64,000 nucleotides of DNA from CAZYBO01 sp964645205. Its GTDB lineage: Bacteria; Pseudomonadota; Alphaproteobacteria; Rickettsiales; SXRF01. The notes below the pieces were generated by a model. The model ran no database searches and was not told where the DNA came from. It was given only the letters and a program-made list of their open reading frames with translations. Shown here one piece after another: positions 41,001-48,796 of this stretch. Numbering within the stretch: position 1 is the stretch's first letter; each line of letters opens with the position of its first letter. Where the stretch lies: positions 62,001 to 126,000 of the forward strand of contig CAZYBO010000005.1 in NCBI GenBank assembly GCA_964645205.1, written 5' to 3'. The translations under genes were made by a program, and so were the position numbers.

Positions 41001-42587
41001 ATCGCCCGGCTGCGCCACGCCACGCCCGGCGTCATGCTCATCTCCCCGCCGCCGCACCACGATATTTATTCCATCGAGGATTTAGCGCAGCTCATCTACG
41101 ATTTGAAACAAATCAACCCGGATGCCATCGTGTCCGTCAAGCTCGTCGCGCAGTCGGGCATTGGCACCATCGCCAGCGGCGTGGCCAAGGCGATGGCGGA
41201 TAAAATCGTGATCGCGGGGCATTCCGGCGGCACCGGCGCAAGCCCGTGGTCGTCCATCAAACATGCGGGCATCCCGTGGGAAATGGGGCTTTCTGAAGCT
41301 AATCAGGTGCTAACGCTCGGCCGACTGCGCCACCGCGTGAAGCTACAAACCGACGGCGGCCTTAAAACCGGGCGCGACATCGTCATCGCCGCCATGCTCG
41401 GCGCAGAGGAATATGCGCTGGGCACCGCGTCGCTGGTGGCTATGGGCTGCCTGCTCGTGCGCCAATGCCACAGCAACACCTGTCCGGTGGGGATCACCAC
41501 GCAAGACCCGGCTTTACGCGCAAAATTCCATGGCACAGTGGAAAAAGTCGTGAATCTCTTTTCCTTCGTTGCCGAAGAAGTGCGCGAAATTCTTGCCTCG
41601 CTCGGCTTTACGAATTTGTACGATATTATCGGCCGCTCCGATTTACTGATGCAGGTAGGTCGCGGCAGCGAGGATTTAGTTGATCTCGACCTCAACAACC
41701 TCCTCGCGCAGGCCGACGCCGGCAGCCACAAGCGCTACTGCACCCTCACCTCGCGCAACGAAGTGCCCGACACGCTCGACGCGCAGATGCTCAAGGACGC
41801 GCACGACGCGCTGGAGCGCGGCCAGAAAATCCAGCTCGCCTACAATGTGCGCAACACCATGCGCGCCATCGGCACGCGCCTGTCGTCGATGATGGTGCGC
41901 CGCTTTGATACCGCCACGCTCCAGCCCGACCATATCACCCTGCGCCTGCGCGGGTCAGCGGGGCAATCGCTCGGCGCATTCGCCGTACGCGGCCTGAAAA
42001 TCGAACTGCTGGGCGATGCGAATGATTATGTGGGCAAAGGCTTGTCGGGCGCAACCATCGTGGTCAAACCGCGCCCGTCCAGCACGCTCGTTCCACATGA
42101 GAACACCATCATCGGCAACACGGTGCTCTACGGCGCCACCGCCGGAAAATTATTCGCCAGCGGACAGGCGGGTGAGCGCTTCGCCGTGCGCAACTCCGGC
42201 GCTATTGCCGTCATCGAAGGCTGCGGCAGCAACGGCTGCGAATACATGACGGGCGGCACGGTAATCATTCTAGGCGGCACCGGCCACAATTTCGCCGCGG
42301 GCATGACCGGCGGCATGGCCTTCGTCTATGACGATAGCAACCATTTCGAGCCACGCGTGAATGCGGACACCGTGATTTACCAGCGCGTTGAAACCGCATA
42401 CTGGCAGCAGGTGCTGCGCGATCTGCTTGCAGAGCACCTGCAGGAAACCGGCTCCCTGCGCGCCGAAAGCATCCTCGCCGGATTTGAGTGGGAGCTGCCG
42501 AAATTCTGGCAAATATGCCCGAAAGAAATGGTGGAACGCCTTGAACATCCTTTATCGGATACGGCGCAGAAAGCGAGGCGCGCATGA
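38037..42587 (+). CDS. gltB: glutamate synthase, large subunit
   Basis: 1,516 residues with all expected domains. The N-terminal glutaminase nucleophile Cys lies in HDACGVGFVAAIDG (after a propeptide of about 30 residues), the central domain is present, the FMN domain has EGGEGAERY and GHSGGTGASPW, the 3Fe-4S cysteines are in CLLVRQCHSNTCPVG, and the C-terminal beta-helix is present. It starts at GTG. Near residues 459-486 an extra segment (SVQRSVAGKEENILLTDRRT) is encoded by an 83-bp palindromic element inserted in frame. The segment lies between the glutaminase and central domains, where tolerance is likely. Confidence 0.96.
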   Translation: MHYSWDEEWNRRAAALAAHGLYDPANEHDACGVGFVAAIDGKPRRSIVEAAIEALKAVYHRGAVDADGKTGDGAGIHIQIPFAFFREHIERSGRALASDKLAVGMMFLPKKNLGAQETCRGIVESEILSFGYRIYGWRQVPVKAELIGEIANDSRPEIEQILIAGKEGADEEQFERDLYIIRKRIEKAVRARAINDFYVSSLSCRSVIYKGLFKAEQLTAFYPDLLDERFVSAFAIFHQRFSTNTAPAWHLAQPFRMIAHNGEINTLKGNINFMRSHESTFRCAAFDGFEQDITPVIPDNTSDTGALDSVVEILTRAGRPLPLTKLILIPPAWSGVADMPQAHKDMFSCLNSISEQWDGPAAIAATDGKWVIAGMDRNGLRPMRYSVTTDGIVIICSESGMVELADSQIIERGRLGPGEILGIDLEAGRLYKDRELKDHLAAQHPYGEWVGNIVRLSDLAVSVQRSVAGKEENILLTDRRTLTADRLHTLHLATGLTHEDLEIILHPMAADGKEAVGSMGDDTPMAVLADAHRGFHHFFRQNFSQVTNPPIDSLRERRVMSLFTRFGNDGNYLALDNSHSKILLAETPVLLAREMTAIRNHFHDRITEIDTLFALDGTLREGIEALIRKAEESIKNGRNYLLLTDLRMDETHAAIPIILAVSALHSHLVKNKLRKRVSILVSTSECIEVHCCAVLIGVGATVVHPYLAEETLRQRHAQGLFAGKGLPDMLANYRDAMSNGLLKVMSKMGIGVISAYRGGLNFEAIGLSRALAAEFFPGLPSRISGIGLDGIERRVRELHERAFSNVEQLPIGGFYRYRANAENHAWEGKQIHMLQTAVTTGSYQTFKQYTQSIYSQQPLHLRDLLDFRRTQPAVAIDEVESITEIRKRFIAPAMSLGALSPEAHETLAIAMNRMGAASNSGEGGEGAERYKPLPNGDNANSTVKQVASARFGVTAEYLNSAQELQIKVAQGAKPGEGGQLPGFKVTTEIARLRHATPGVMLISPPPHHDIYSIEDLAQLIYDLKQINPDAIVSVKLVAQSGIGTIASGVAKAMADKIVIAGHSGGTGASPWSSIKHAGIPWEMGLSEANQVLTLGRLRHRVKLQTDGGLKTGRDIVIAAMLGAEEYALGTASLVAMGCLLVRQCHSNTCPVGITTQDPALRAKFHGTVEKVVNLFSFVAEEVREILASLGFTNLYDIIGRSDLLMQVGRGSEDLVDLDLNNLLAQADAGSHKRYCTLTSRNEVPDTLDAQMLKDAHDALERGQKIQLAYNVRNTMRAIGTRLSSMMVRRFDTATLQPDHITLRLRGSAGQSLGAFAVRGLKIELLGDANDYVGKGLSGATIVVKPRPSSTLVPHENTIIGNTVLYGATAGKLFASGQAGERFAVRNSGAIAVIEGCGSNGCEYMTGGTVIILGGTGHNFAAGMTGGMAFVYDDSNHFEPRVNADTVIYQRVETAYWQQVLRDLLAEHLQETGSLRAESILAGFEWELPKFWQICPKEMVERLEHPLSDTAQKARRA
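39413..39495. repeat. palindromic element inserted in frame in gltB
   Basis: The left arm AGCGGTCAGCGTTCAGCG (from 39413) and the right arm, whose reverse complement reads AGCGGTCAGCGGTCAGCG (ending 39495), form an imperfect inverted repeat of about 83 bp. Short GGTCAGC units are repeated within the arms. The host reading frame is kept. This has the hallmarks of a coding-compatible palindromic element like those of Rickettsia. No second copy of this family is seen in the window. Confidence 0.7.
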
Positions 42588-43255
42588 CTCGCCAGCTTTA
42601 CCACACGCACCTCTCCCCCTTCTGCCGCAAAATTCGCATGATGCTGAAGGAAAAAGACCTGCCGTTTGAACTCGTGCAGGAAAACCCGTGGGATCGTAAT
42701 CTGGAATTTTTCGCGCTCAACCCGGCTGGCGAAGTGCCGGTGCTGGTGGAAGATAACGGCACGGTAGTGTCCGGCGCCTACGCTATCGGCGAATATCTGG
42801 AAGAAACCTACCCACAGATCACCCTGCTGGGAAAAACCGCTCCCGAACGCGCCGAAGTGCGCCGCCTGATCGACTGGTTCGACCATAAGTTTGATTATGA
42901 AGTCACGCAGAACGTGCTGTTTGAAAAAGTGTTCAAGCATTATTTCCAGTGCGGCGAGCCGAATTCCGGCGCCATCCGCACGGGAAAAACCAACATGCTC
43001 TACCATCTCGATTACATCGGCTACTTAGCAAACGAGCGCTATTTCCTCGCGGGCGACGCGCTCACGCTGGCCGATCTTGCGGCCGCCGCGCATTTATCCG
43101 CGCTCGATTATTTAGGCGATGTGCAGTGGGAATATAACCCCTGCGCGCGCAACTGGTACGCGCTGATGAAATCGCGCCCGTCGATGCGCAGCATCCTTAC
43201 CGAACGCGTGCGCGGCGTGCGCCCGCCGGTTTATTATGAAAACCCGGATTTCTGA
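42584..43255 (+). CDS. glutathione S-transferase family protein
   Basis: 223 residues. The N-terminal thioredoxin-like domain carries the active-site region HTHLSPFCRKIR and the glutathione-binding NPAGEVPVLVEDNG followed by SGAYAIGEYLE; a helical C-terminal domain follows. It likely conjugates or reduces small electrophiles, or serves as a stringent-starvation-like factor; the substrate is unknown. The ATG overlaps the gltB stop by four bases and its end overlaps queG. Confidence 0.85.
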   Translation: MTRQLYHTHLSPFCRKIRMMLKEKDLPFELVQENPWDRNLEFFALNPAGEVPVLVEDNGTVVSGAYAIGEYLEETYPQITLLGKTAPERAEVRRLIDWFDHKFDYEVTQNVLFEKVFKHYFQCGEPNSGAIRTGKTNMLYHLDYIGYLANERYFLAGDALTLADLAAAAHLSALDYLGDVQWEYNPCARNWYALMKSRPSMRSILTERVRGVRPPVYYENPDF

Positions 43256-44333
43256 GGGAATCACCTCACAGGCTCGCGCGCTCGGCTTCGACACCGTAGG
43301 CTTCGCACGCCCCCAGCTCGCCGCGCGCTATGCCGCCGGGCTTGGGGAGTTTCTCGCACTCGGGCATCACGGCGACATGCAGTGGATGGAAGAAAAAGCC
43401 GACCGCCGCAGCGATCCGCTGACGCTATGGCCGGAGGCGAAAAGCGTCATCGTGCTCGGTCACAATTACGCACCCGAAACGAATCCGATGGAAAAACTCG
43501 CGCAGAAAAACATCGGCAATATTTCCTGCTACGCGCTGAACGAAGATTATCATGAGGTGATCAAGAAAAAACTGAAAGCGCTCGCGCGTTGGTTGGTGGC
43601 AACGTACGGCGGCGACGTCAAAGTATTCGTAGACACCGCGCCCGTAATGGAAAAGCCGTTGGCGGAAGCTGCGGGATTGGGTTGGGTGGGAAAGCACACT
43701 TGCTTAGTCAGCCGCGAATTCGGTTCGTGGCTGTTTATCGGCAGCGTGTTTACGACGCTGGATTACAATGTCATCCTGAGCGAAGCGAAGGATCTTGCCG
43801 GAGCAAAGAAAGATTCTTCACCTGCGGTTCAGAATGACATTGCGCACTGCGGCACCTGTACCAAATGTATCGACATTTGCCCCACACAGGCCTTCACCGC
43901 CGAACGCAAGCTGGATGCGCGGCGCTGCATTTCCTATCTTACCATCGAACATAAAGGGCAGATTCCGCTGGAATTCCGCAAAGCCATCGGCAACCGCATC
44001 TACGGGTGCGACGATTGCCTCGCCGTCTGCCCGTGGAATAAATTCGCGCAAGTTGCAAACGAGTCCGCTTATCATCCACGCAAAGAACTGGAGGCGCCGT
44101 TGCTACGCGAACTCGTGCTGCTCGACGATACCGCCTTCCGCGACTATTTTCGTAAATCCCCAGTTAAACGCATCGGACGCGACCGCTTCGTACGCAATGT
44201 GCTTATCGCCATCGGCAACAGCGGTGATCGTTCGCTAGCCGGAATTATTTCCCCGCTGCAAAATGACGCGTCATCGCTCGTCGCGGACATGGCGACATGG
44301 GCAGTTGAAGAATTACAACGAACCGTGCTATAA
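43236..44333 (+). CDS. queG: epoxyqueuosine reductase
   Basis: 365 residues; reduces epoxyqueuosine to queuosine in tRNA using cobalamin and two 4Fe-4S clusters. The N-terminal cobalamin-binding part shows FVDTAPVMEKPLAEAAGLGW with the catalytic Asp; the clusters are in CGTCTKCIDICPTQAF and YGCDDCLAVCPWN. The C-terminal HEAT-like region is present. Between LFIGSVFTTLDYN and HCGTC is an extra VILSEAKDLAGAKK segment of about 25 residues, encoded by a 75-bp palindrome inserted in frame. The ATG overlaps the end of the GST gene. Confidence 0.93.
   Translation: MKTRISEGITSQARALGFDTVGFARPQLAARYAAGLGEFLALGHHGDMQWMEEKADRRSDPLTLWPEAKSVIVLGHNYAPETNPMEKLAQKNIGNISCYALNEDYHEVIKKKLKALARWLVATYGGDVKVFVDTAPVMEKPLAEAAGLGWVGKHTCLVSREFGSWLFIGSVFTTLDYNVILSEAKDLAGAKKDSSPAVQNDIAHCGTCTKCIDICPTQAFTAERKLDARRCISYLTIEHKGQIPLEFRKAIGNRIYGCDDCLAVCPWNKFAQVANESAYHPRKELEAPLLRELVLLDDTAFRDYFRKSPVKRIGRDRFVRNVLIAIGNSGDRSLAGIISPLQNDASSLVADMATWAVEELQRTVL
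43767..43841. repeat. palindromic element inserted in frame in queG
   Basis: The ends AATGTCATCCTGAGCG and (reverse complement) AATGTCATTCTGAACC form inverted repeats, with inner arms AAGGATCTT and AAGATTCTT. The element is about 75 bp, a multiple of three, and encodes VILSEAKDLAGAKK and the residues that follow in QueG. A relative with the same outer and inner arms lies at 50069-50142, in a spacer of the pdh operon. Confidence 0.75.
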
Positions 44334-44339
44334 AAAAAC

Positions 44340-44600
44340 ATGCAGCCCATCACTATCTACAGCAAAGATTATTGCCCCTATTGCACGAAGGCGAAGCTCC
44401 TTCTGAAACGCAAGGGCAGAGCGGATATCACGGAGATCGACATCACGCACGATGAAGCGCTGCAGCAGGAGATGATCACAAAATCCGGCGGACGAAAAAC
44501 CGTTCCGCAGATTTTTATCGGCGACACGCATGTCGGCGGATACGATGATTTACACGCACTCGATGTAAGCGGGAAACTCAACGCGATGTTAAACGCATGA
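44340..44600 (+). CDS. grxC: glutaredoxin 3
   Basis: 86 residues with the dithiol active site YCPYCTKAK, the cis-Pro region TVPQIFIGDTHVGGYDDL, and glutathione-binding residues typical of GrxC. It reduces disulfides with glutathione. It follows queG by six bases on the same strand. Confidence 0.93.
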   Translation: MQPITIYSKDYCPYCTKAKLLLKRKGRADITEIDITHDEALQQEMITKSGGRKTVPQIFIGDTHVGGYDDLHALDVSGKLNAMLNA

Positions 44601-44624
44601 ACGGAAGTTTTTGTAGCGCATCTC

Positions 44625-44640
44625 GTTGCATCTTTGCAAC
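44625..44640 (+). terminator. weak terminator-like hairpin after grxC
   Basis: GTTGCA-tctt-TGCAAC forms a perfect 6-bp stem about 25 bases after the grxC stop, with only a loose T-rich sequence following. It may end the gltD-gltB-queG-grxC transcript. The following 140 bases are AT-rich and non-coding. Confidence 0.3.
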
Positions 44641-44783
44641 ATCACTAGGTTTTCTATTCTATTTAGATGCAGCCACCATATATTGTTCTGGCGAAGTCTA
44701 AATTTTTTGTAAATAATAGATAAAATTTTAGATAAATTGTATCCGACCTACTCGGATAAGACAGAAAAGAGAGCATAAACAGG

Positions 44784-45218
44784 GTGTTATACTGGAAATT
44801 GTGGTCATCGTTCTGGCAAGGTTGGGCCGAGGTTCTGCGGGATAACGCGGAAACCGATACTAACCAGCCGGTTAGCGAAAAACCTACAGAATCTTCCAGT
44901 GCTGATAATTGCCAATATTTGAGCGAGTATCTCATGCAGAAAACCGAAATTGCCCAACGTGCGCGCGCCGAACTCCTGTCGAACATGAATCACGATTTGC
45001 GCACGCCGCTCAATGCGGTGATCGGATTCGCGCAGATCATCGAGAGCGAAATTTTCGGCAAAGTCAGCCCGCAATATCTCGAATATGCGCGCCACATTCA
45101 AGAAAGCGGCTACGAGTTGCTCGACCGCATCGAAGACCTGCTCGACCATCCCTACCCCAAAGAAAACGAGCCGGTGATTGTGGCCAAGAAGGTCAAGAAG
45201 CTCGCCGTCGCGGATTAA
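44784..45218 (+). CDS. HisKA-only protein (histidine kinase fragment without ATPase)
   Basis: 144 residues. After about 45 unrecognised, Ser/Thr-rich residues comes a complete dimerisation and phosphoacceptor domain: AELLSNMNHDLRTPLNAVIG (H-box), then AQIIESEIFG and a second helix to about residue 120. The HATPase domain expected next is absent and the gene ends at a clean stop. The protein could dimerise with or accept phosphate from another kinase, act as an inhibitor, or be a decayed kinase. It starts at GTG 44784, with AGGG overlapping it. Confidence 0.65.
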   Translation: MLYWKLWSSFWQGWAEVLRDNAETDTNQPVSEKPTESSSADNCQYLSEYLMQKTEIAQRARAELLSNMNHDLRTPLNAVIGFAQIIESEIFGKVSPQYLEYARHIQESGYELLDRIEDLLDHPYPKENEPVIVAKKVKKLAVAD

Positions 45219-45236
45219 ATCCGCTATACTCCCCGC

Positions 45237-45833
45237 ATGGATAAAGCACTCGCAGCACGCGACATCATCGCACACGCAGCCCCGCTCGCGTCATTCGACG
45301 GCTGGAACATAGCCACGCTCCAGCAGGCGGCGGTAGCGTGCGGCTACAAAAAAACCGACGTTATCCGCGTATTCCCGGGCGGCGCGATCGACGCGGTGAA
45401 TGCATTTTTCGCACAGGCCGACGATGCCATGCTGAACACACTCGAAGGCTACAGCCTCGGCACCATGAAAATCCGCGAACGCATCGCCACCGCCGTGCGC
45501 ATTCGCATCTGCGTACACGAAGATCACCCCGAAGCGCTGCGCCGCGCGCGCGCGCTGCAATCCCTGCCCTTCTTTTGCCACCATGCCATGAAAAGCCTGT
45601 ACCGCACCGTGGACACGATTTGGTATGCCGCGGGCGACAGCTCTACCGATTTTAATTTCTATACCAAGCGCCTCATGCTGGCGGGCGTCTACGGCGCAAC
45701 CCTTACGTTCTGGCTTGACGATAAAAGCCCCGGGAAATCGAATAGCTGGGCATTCCTGGATCGCCGTATCGAAGATGTGATGAAGATCGAAAGCGCGAAA
45801 CACACGTTGAAACGCTGGTTCAAAACCGCCTGA
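45237..45833 (+). CDS. COQ9-family ubiquinone biosynthesis protein
   Basis: 198 residues with the COQ9 pattern: an N-terminal TetR-like helix-turn-helix fold (GWNIATLQQAAVACGY, then FPGGAIDAVNAFF), IRERIATAVRIRI, and the lipid-binding C-terminal helices SLYRTVDTIWYAAGDSSTDF and YTKRLMLAGVYGATLTFWL. In mitochondria COQ9 presents quinone intermediates to COQ7. It converges with the prepilin-like gene with no spacer. Confidence 0.87.
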   Translation: MDKALAARDIIAHAAPLASFDGWNIATLQQAAVACGYKKTDVIRVFPGGAIDAVNAFFAQADDAMLNTLEGYSLGTMKIRERIATAVRIRICVHEDHPEALRRARALQSLPFFCHHAMKSLYRTVDTIWYAAGDSSTDFNFYTKRLMLAGVYGATLTFWLDDKSPGKSNSWAFLDRRIEDVMKIESAKHTLKRWFKTA

Positions 45834-46598
45834 TTATTCCGTAGCGGAGCGTAAATCGACCCGCGTCTGGTACGTCACTATATCGTCAAACGAATCTTGC
45901 GGGCTGCCGGGCGTTTGCGTAGGCAATTTCTGCACGAAAATAATATCGAACAGCGCAGCGGCCGCGGCCTGCGTGCAATGGCAGTTTTGCAATTCATCCA
46001 CGTTCACCGAGCCGGATGTGCCTTGCGCCGACTTTGCCTGCACGCGCGCAGTTCCACCTTTGCGTGGGAACGCACCGTGGCCGTTCTTTCCGTAGCTCAG
46101 CAATACGTAGACCGCCATAGTGGTTTTTGGATTCCCCGCGGCGTTGCGGACGGTGATAAGCGCGGTTCCGTCGGTGACAGGAATGGTAAGGAACGCGTTG
46201 GCGGCGACATAATTCGTATGTATGGTATAGACCATGCGCCTGCCCCAGCCGTCTAAAGCATACTCATCGGGAAGACCGAGGGTTTTGGTAGGCACCATGC
46301 CGCTCAGCACAGGGCCGCTGCCGTAAAGGTCGGGCGGAGCGCCGCCGCAGTTCTCCGTGCCGTACGCTGCCGCATCCGTGGCAGCCGTCTGAAAGGCCGG
46401 ACACGGCAACCGGTTATAGGTGCGGCGATAATCGAGGATGGTTTTCTGCAGATGCGCCATCTTCGCCTTGGTTTCGTCAATCTGCTTCTGTTGCAGCGAC
46501 TCCGTGAGCATGAAAGCGCCCGCCCCCACCACGACACCGATGATGAGCAGCACGATGCTCATCTCCAGTAGCGTAAACCCGTGGCGGCGCATGGTCAT
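45834..46598 (-). CDS. type IV prepilin-like protein
   Basis: 254 residues. A short basic leader ends in a prepilin peptidase site, RRHG-FTLLEMSIVLLIIG, with Glu5 of the mature protein (E in LLEM) and a single hydrophobic helix. The C-terminal globular domain has a Cys pair region (PCPAF, NCGGA) and a final NCHCTQ. Its length suggests a pseudopilin or minor pilin. No assembly genes adjoin it; a prepilin peptidase and platform proteins would have to be elsewhere. It ends the minus-strand block next to lpdA. Confidence 0.78.
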   Translation of the reverse strand: MTMRRHGFTLLEMSIVLLIIGVVVGAGAFMLTESLQQKQIDETKAKMAHLQKTILDYRRTYNRLPCPAFQTAATDAAAYGTENCGGAPPDLYGSGPVLSGMVPTKTLGLPDEYALDGWGRRMVYTIHTNYVAANAFLTIPVTDGTALITVRNAAGNPKTTMAVYVLLSYGKNGHGAFPRKGGTARVQAKSAQGTSGSVNVDELQNCHCTQAAAAALFDIIFVQKLPTQTPGSPQDSFDDIVTYQTRVDLRSATE

Positions 46599-46607
46599 AC
46601 GGACTCC

Positions 46608-48008
46608 TTACATGTGAATGACGCGCCCGTATGCGTCGAGCACCGATTCGTGCATCATTTCCGAAAGCGTCGGGTGCGGGAACACGGTGTGCATCAAATC
46701 AAGCTCCGTGCCCTCCATCTGGCGCGCGATCGCGTAGCCCTGAATCATTTCCGTGACTTCCGCACCGATCATGTGCGCGCCGAGCAGTTCGCCGGTTTTC
46801 GCGTCGAATACGGTTTTCACCAGCCCTTCCGGTTCGCCCAGCGCAATCGCCTTGCCGTTACCGATGAATTGGAAACGCCCCACTTTGACCGTGTGCCCCT
46901 TCTCTTTCGCGGCCTTTTCCGTCATGCCCACGCTTGCAACCTGCGGGTGGCAATAGGTGCAGCCGGGAATGTTCTTCACGTTCAGCGGATGCACATCTTT
47001 GCTTCCTGCTATTTTTTCCACGCAGATCACCCCTTCGTGGCTGGCCTTGTGTGCAAGCCACGGCGCGCCGGTTAAGTCACCGATGGCATATACGCCCGGC
47101 TCACCGGTAGCGCTCCATTTATCGACGACGATGTGGGTTTTTTCCACCTTTACCTTCGTGCCTTCCAACCCGAGATTTTCCACGTTACCGACGATACCTA
47201 CCGCAAGAATTACACGATCCACCGTCACGTCGCTCGTCTTGCCGCCCACTTCCAGCGTAACGGTTACGTTGTCTTTGCCTTTTTTTAGCGCCTTCACGTT
47301 AGTCGCCGTGTGGATTTTCATGCCCTGCTTTTCAAACGCCTTGTGCGCGAATTTCGAGATTTCCTCGTCCTCCACCGGCAGGATGCGATCCATCACTTCC
47401 ACCACGGTTACGTCCGCGCCCATTGAGCGGTAGAAGCTCGCGAACTCGATACCGATCGCGCCGCTACCTACTACCAGCAACGATTTCGGCATTTCGGTAG
47501 GCACCATCGCCTCGCGATATGTCCACACCAGCTTGCCGTCCGGCTCCATGCCCGGTAGCGTGCGCGCACGCGCGCCGGTTGCCAGCACGATATGTTTCGC
47601 GGTCAGCTCCGAGATTTTTTTGCCGTCTTTTTCTATCGACACTTTGCCTTTTCCGGCGAGCTTGCCGTGGCCGTCGATCACCGTGACTTTATTTTTCTTC
47701 ATCAGCCCCGAAACGCCTTTCGACAATTGCGCCGCCACGCCACGCGAACGCTGCACGACTTTAGCAAGATCGAACGTGATGTTTTTCGCGCTGATGCCAT
47801 ACGCATCGAGATTATGCATCAGGTGATAGATTTCCGACGTGCGCAGCAGCGCTTTCGTCGGTATACAACCCCAGTTGAGGCAAATGCCGCCCATATGCTC
47901 GCGCTCGACGATAGCTGTTTTCATGCCGAGCTGCGCCGCGCGGATCGCGGCTACATACCCGCCCGGTCCGCCGCCTATAATCACGATGTCAAAATTAGTC
48001 TCGCTCAT
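46608..48008 (-). CDS. lpdA: dihydrolipoamide dehydrogenase (E3)
   Basis: 466 residues. FAD site IIGGGPGGYVAAIRAAQLG, redox disulfide GGICLNWGCIPTKAL, NAD site VVGSGAIGIEFASFY, and C-terminal catalytic His-Glu in HPTLSEMMHE. It reoxidises the lipoyl groups of pyruvate dehydrogenase. It lies downstream of pdhC, separated by two small genes for membrane and secreted proteins. Confidence 0.96.
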   Translation of the reverse strand: MSETNFDIVIIGGGPGGYVAAIRAAQLGMKTAIVEREHMGGICLNWGCIPTKALLRTSEIYHLMHNLDAYGISAKNITFDLAKVVQRSRGVAAQLSKGVSGLMKKNKVTVIDGHGKLAGKGKVSIEKDGKKISELTAKHIVLATGARARTLPGMEPDGKLVWTYREAMVPTEMPKSLLVVGSGAIGIEFASFYRSMGADVTVVEVMDRILPVEDEEISKFAHKAFEKQGMKIHTATNVKALKKGKDNVTVTLEVGGKTSDVTVDRVILAVGIVGNVENLGLEGTKVKVEKTHIVVDKWSATGEPGVYAIGDLTGAPWLAHKASHEGVICVEKIAGSKDVHPLNVKNIPGCTYCHPQVASVGMTEKAAKEKGHTVKVGRFQFIGNGKAIALGEPEGLVKTVFDAKTGELLGAHMIGAEVTEMIQGYAIARQMEGTELDLMHTVFPHPTLSEMMHESVLDAYGRVIHM

Positions 48009-48022
48009 AATTCCCCTTATGC

Positions 48023-48331
48023 TTATCCGTTATCCGGCCTGAACCCGCGTACGAGCCACAGCCCGCCAAAGCCCACAACCAGCAAGAGCAGCGGCGGCAA
48101 TACGACCAGCGCAGCCTGCTGCATTTTCACTTCGTTTTTATCCTGTTTGCGCATACCACCCGCGTCGATATGCAATTGCGTTTCGTCGTTCAGCGAAATG
48201 GTCAGGCTGCTATCGGCAGCTTCTTCGCTACGCTGGTAGAGGTGCCAGCTTGCACCCGCCATCCACACCACGCTTGCCACCACCCATAGGCGCAGCATAC
48301 CGCGCCGCATATTCGCCCTCGCCGTCATCAC
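48023..48331 (-). CDS. small membrane protein of unknown function
   Basis: 102 residues with two hydrophobic segments: one near the N-terminus (LWVVASVVWMAGASW) and one near the C-terminus (LVVLPPLLLLVVGFGGLWLV). About 45 hydrophilic residues between them probably face the periplasm. No family recognised. It overlaps the stop of the preceding secreted-protein gene by four bases. Confidence 0.65.
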   Translation of the reverse strand: MMTARANMRRGMLRLWVVASVVWMAGASWHLYQRSEEAADSSLTISLNDETQLHIDAGGMRKQDKNEVKMQQAALVVLPPLLLLVVGFGGLWLVRGFRPDNG

Positions 48332-48786
48332 TTCACCTCATCGGGAAGCGGTACGCGCGACGAGTGATGGTCCACAATCACCCATTTATTGCCCTTCAGG
48401 ATGTACGCGAATGAAAACCGCGCGGGGATGGAAATCTGTTCGCCTTCCTGCGTGTAACTCAACGTATACAGCCCGCTATTGAGCGCAATATTGCCCGACG
48501 CGCGCGGGTGCGATTCGGTAACGTCTACCTTCACATCCGGCTCCGCCATCACTTTTTTGTAATAGGCCAAGCGCGACGCCTGCGTTTTCATCGGTGCGGT
48601 AGCGAAGGTCGAAAACATGATCGCATCCTTGTCGTACAACGCAACCACGCGCTCGGCCTTCCCGCCCTGCACAGCGTCCACCCACTCGGTAAGGGCGGCG
48701 GATACGTCGGGCGCAGCAAACGCGAACGTAGAAGATAGCGACACCAGCAACGCGCACAATCCAGCGGTAATATTGGTAATTTTCAT
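48328..48786 (-). CDS. secreted SnoaL/CaMKII-association-like protein
   Basis: About 152 residues with a signal peptide (LCALLVSLSSTFAFA) and an NTF2-like fold: ALTEWVDAVQGGKAERVVAL, YDKDAIMFSTF, RFSFAYILKGNKWVIVDHHS and the SR-x-P end, the pattern of DUF4440/CaMKII association domain proteins. The ligand is unknown. I choose the ATG at 48786; the frame extends into the pdhC end up to 48828. Confidence 0.78.
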   Translation of the reverse strand: MKITNITAGLCALLVSLSSTFAFAAPDVSAALTEWVDAVQGGKAERVVALYDKDAIMFSTFATAPMKTQASRLAYYKKVMAEPDVKVDVTESHPRASGNIALNSGLYTLSYTQEGEQISIPARFSFAYILKGNKWVIVDHHSSRVPLPDEVK

Positions 48787-48796
48787 GATGCGTTCC

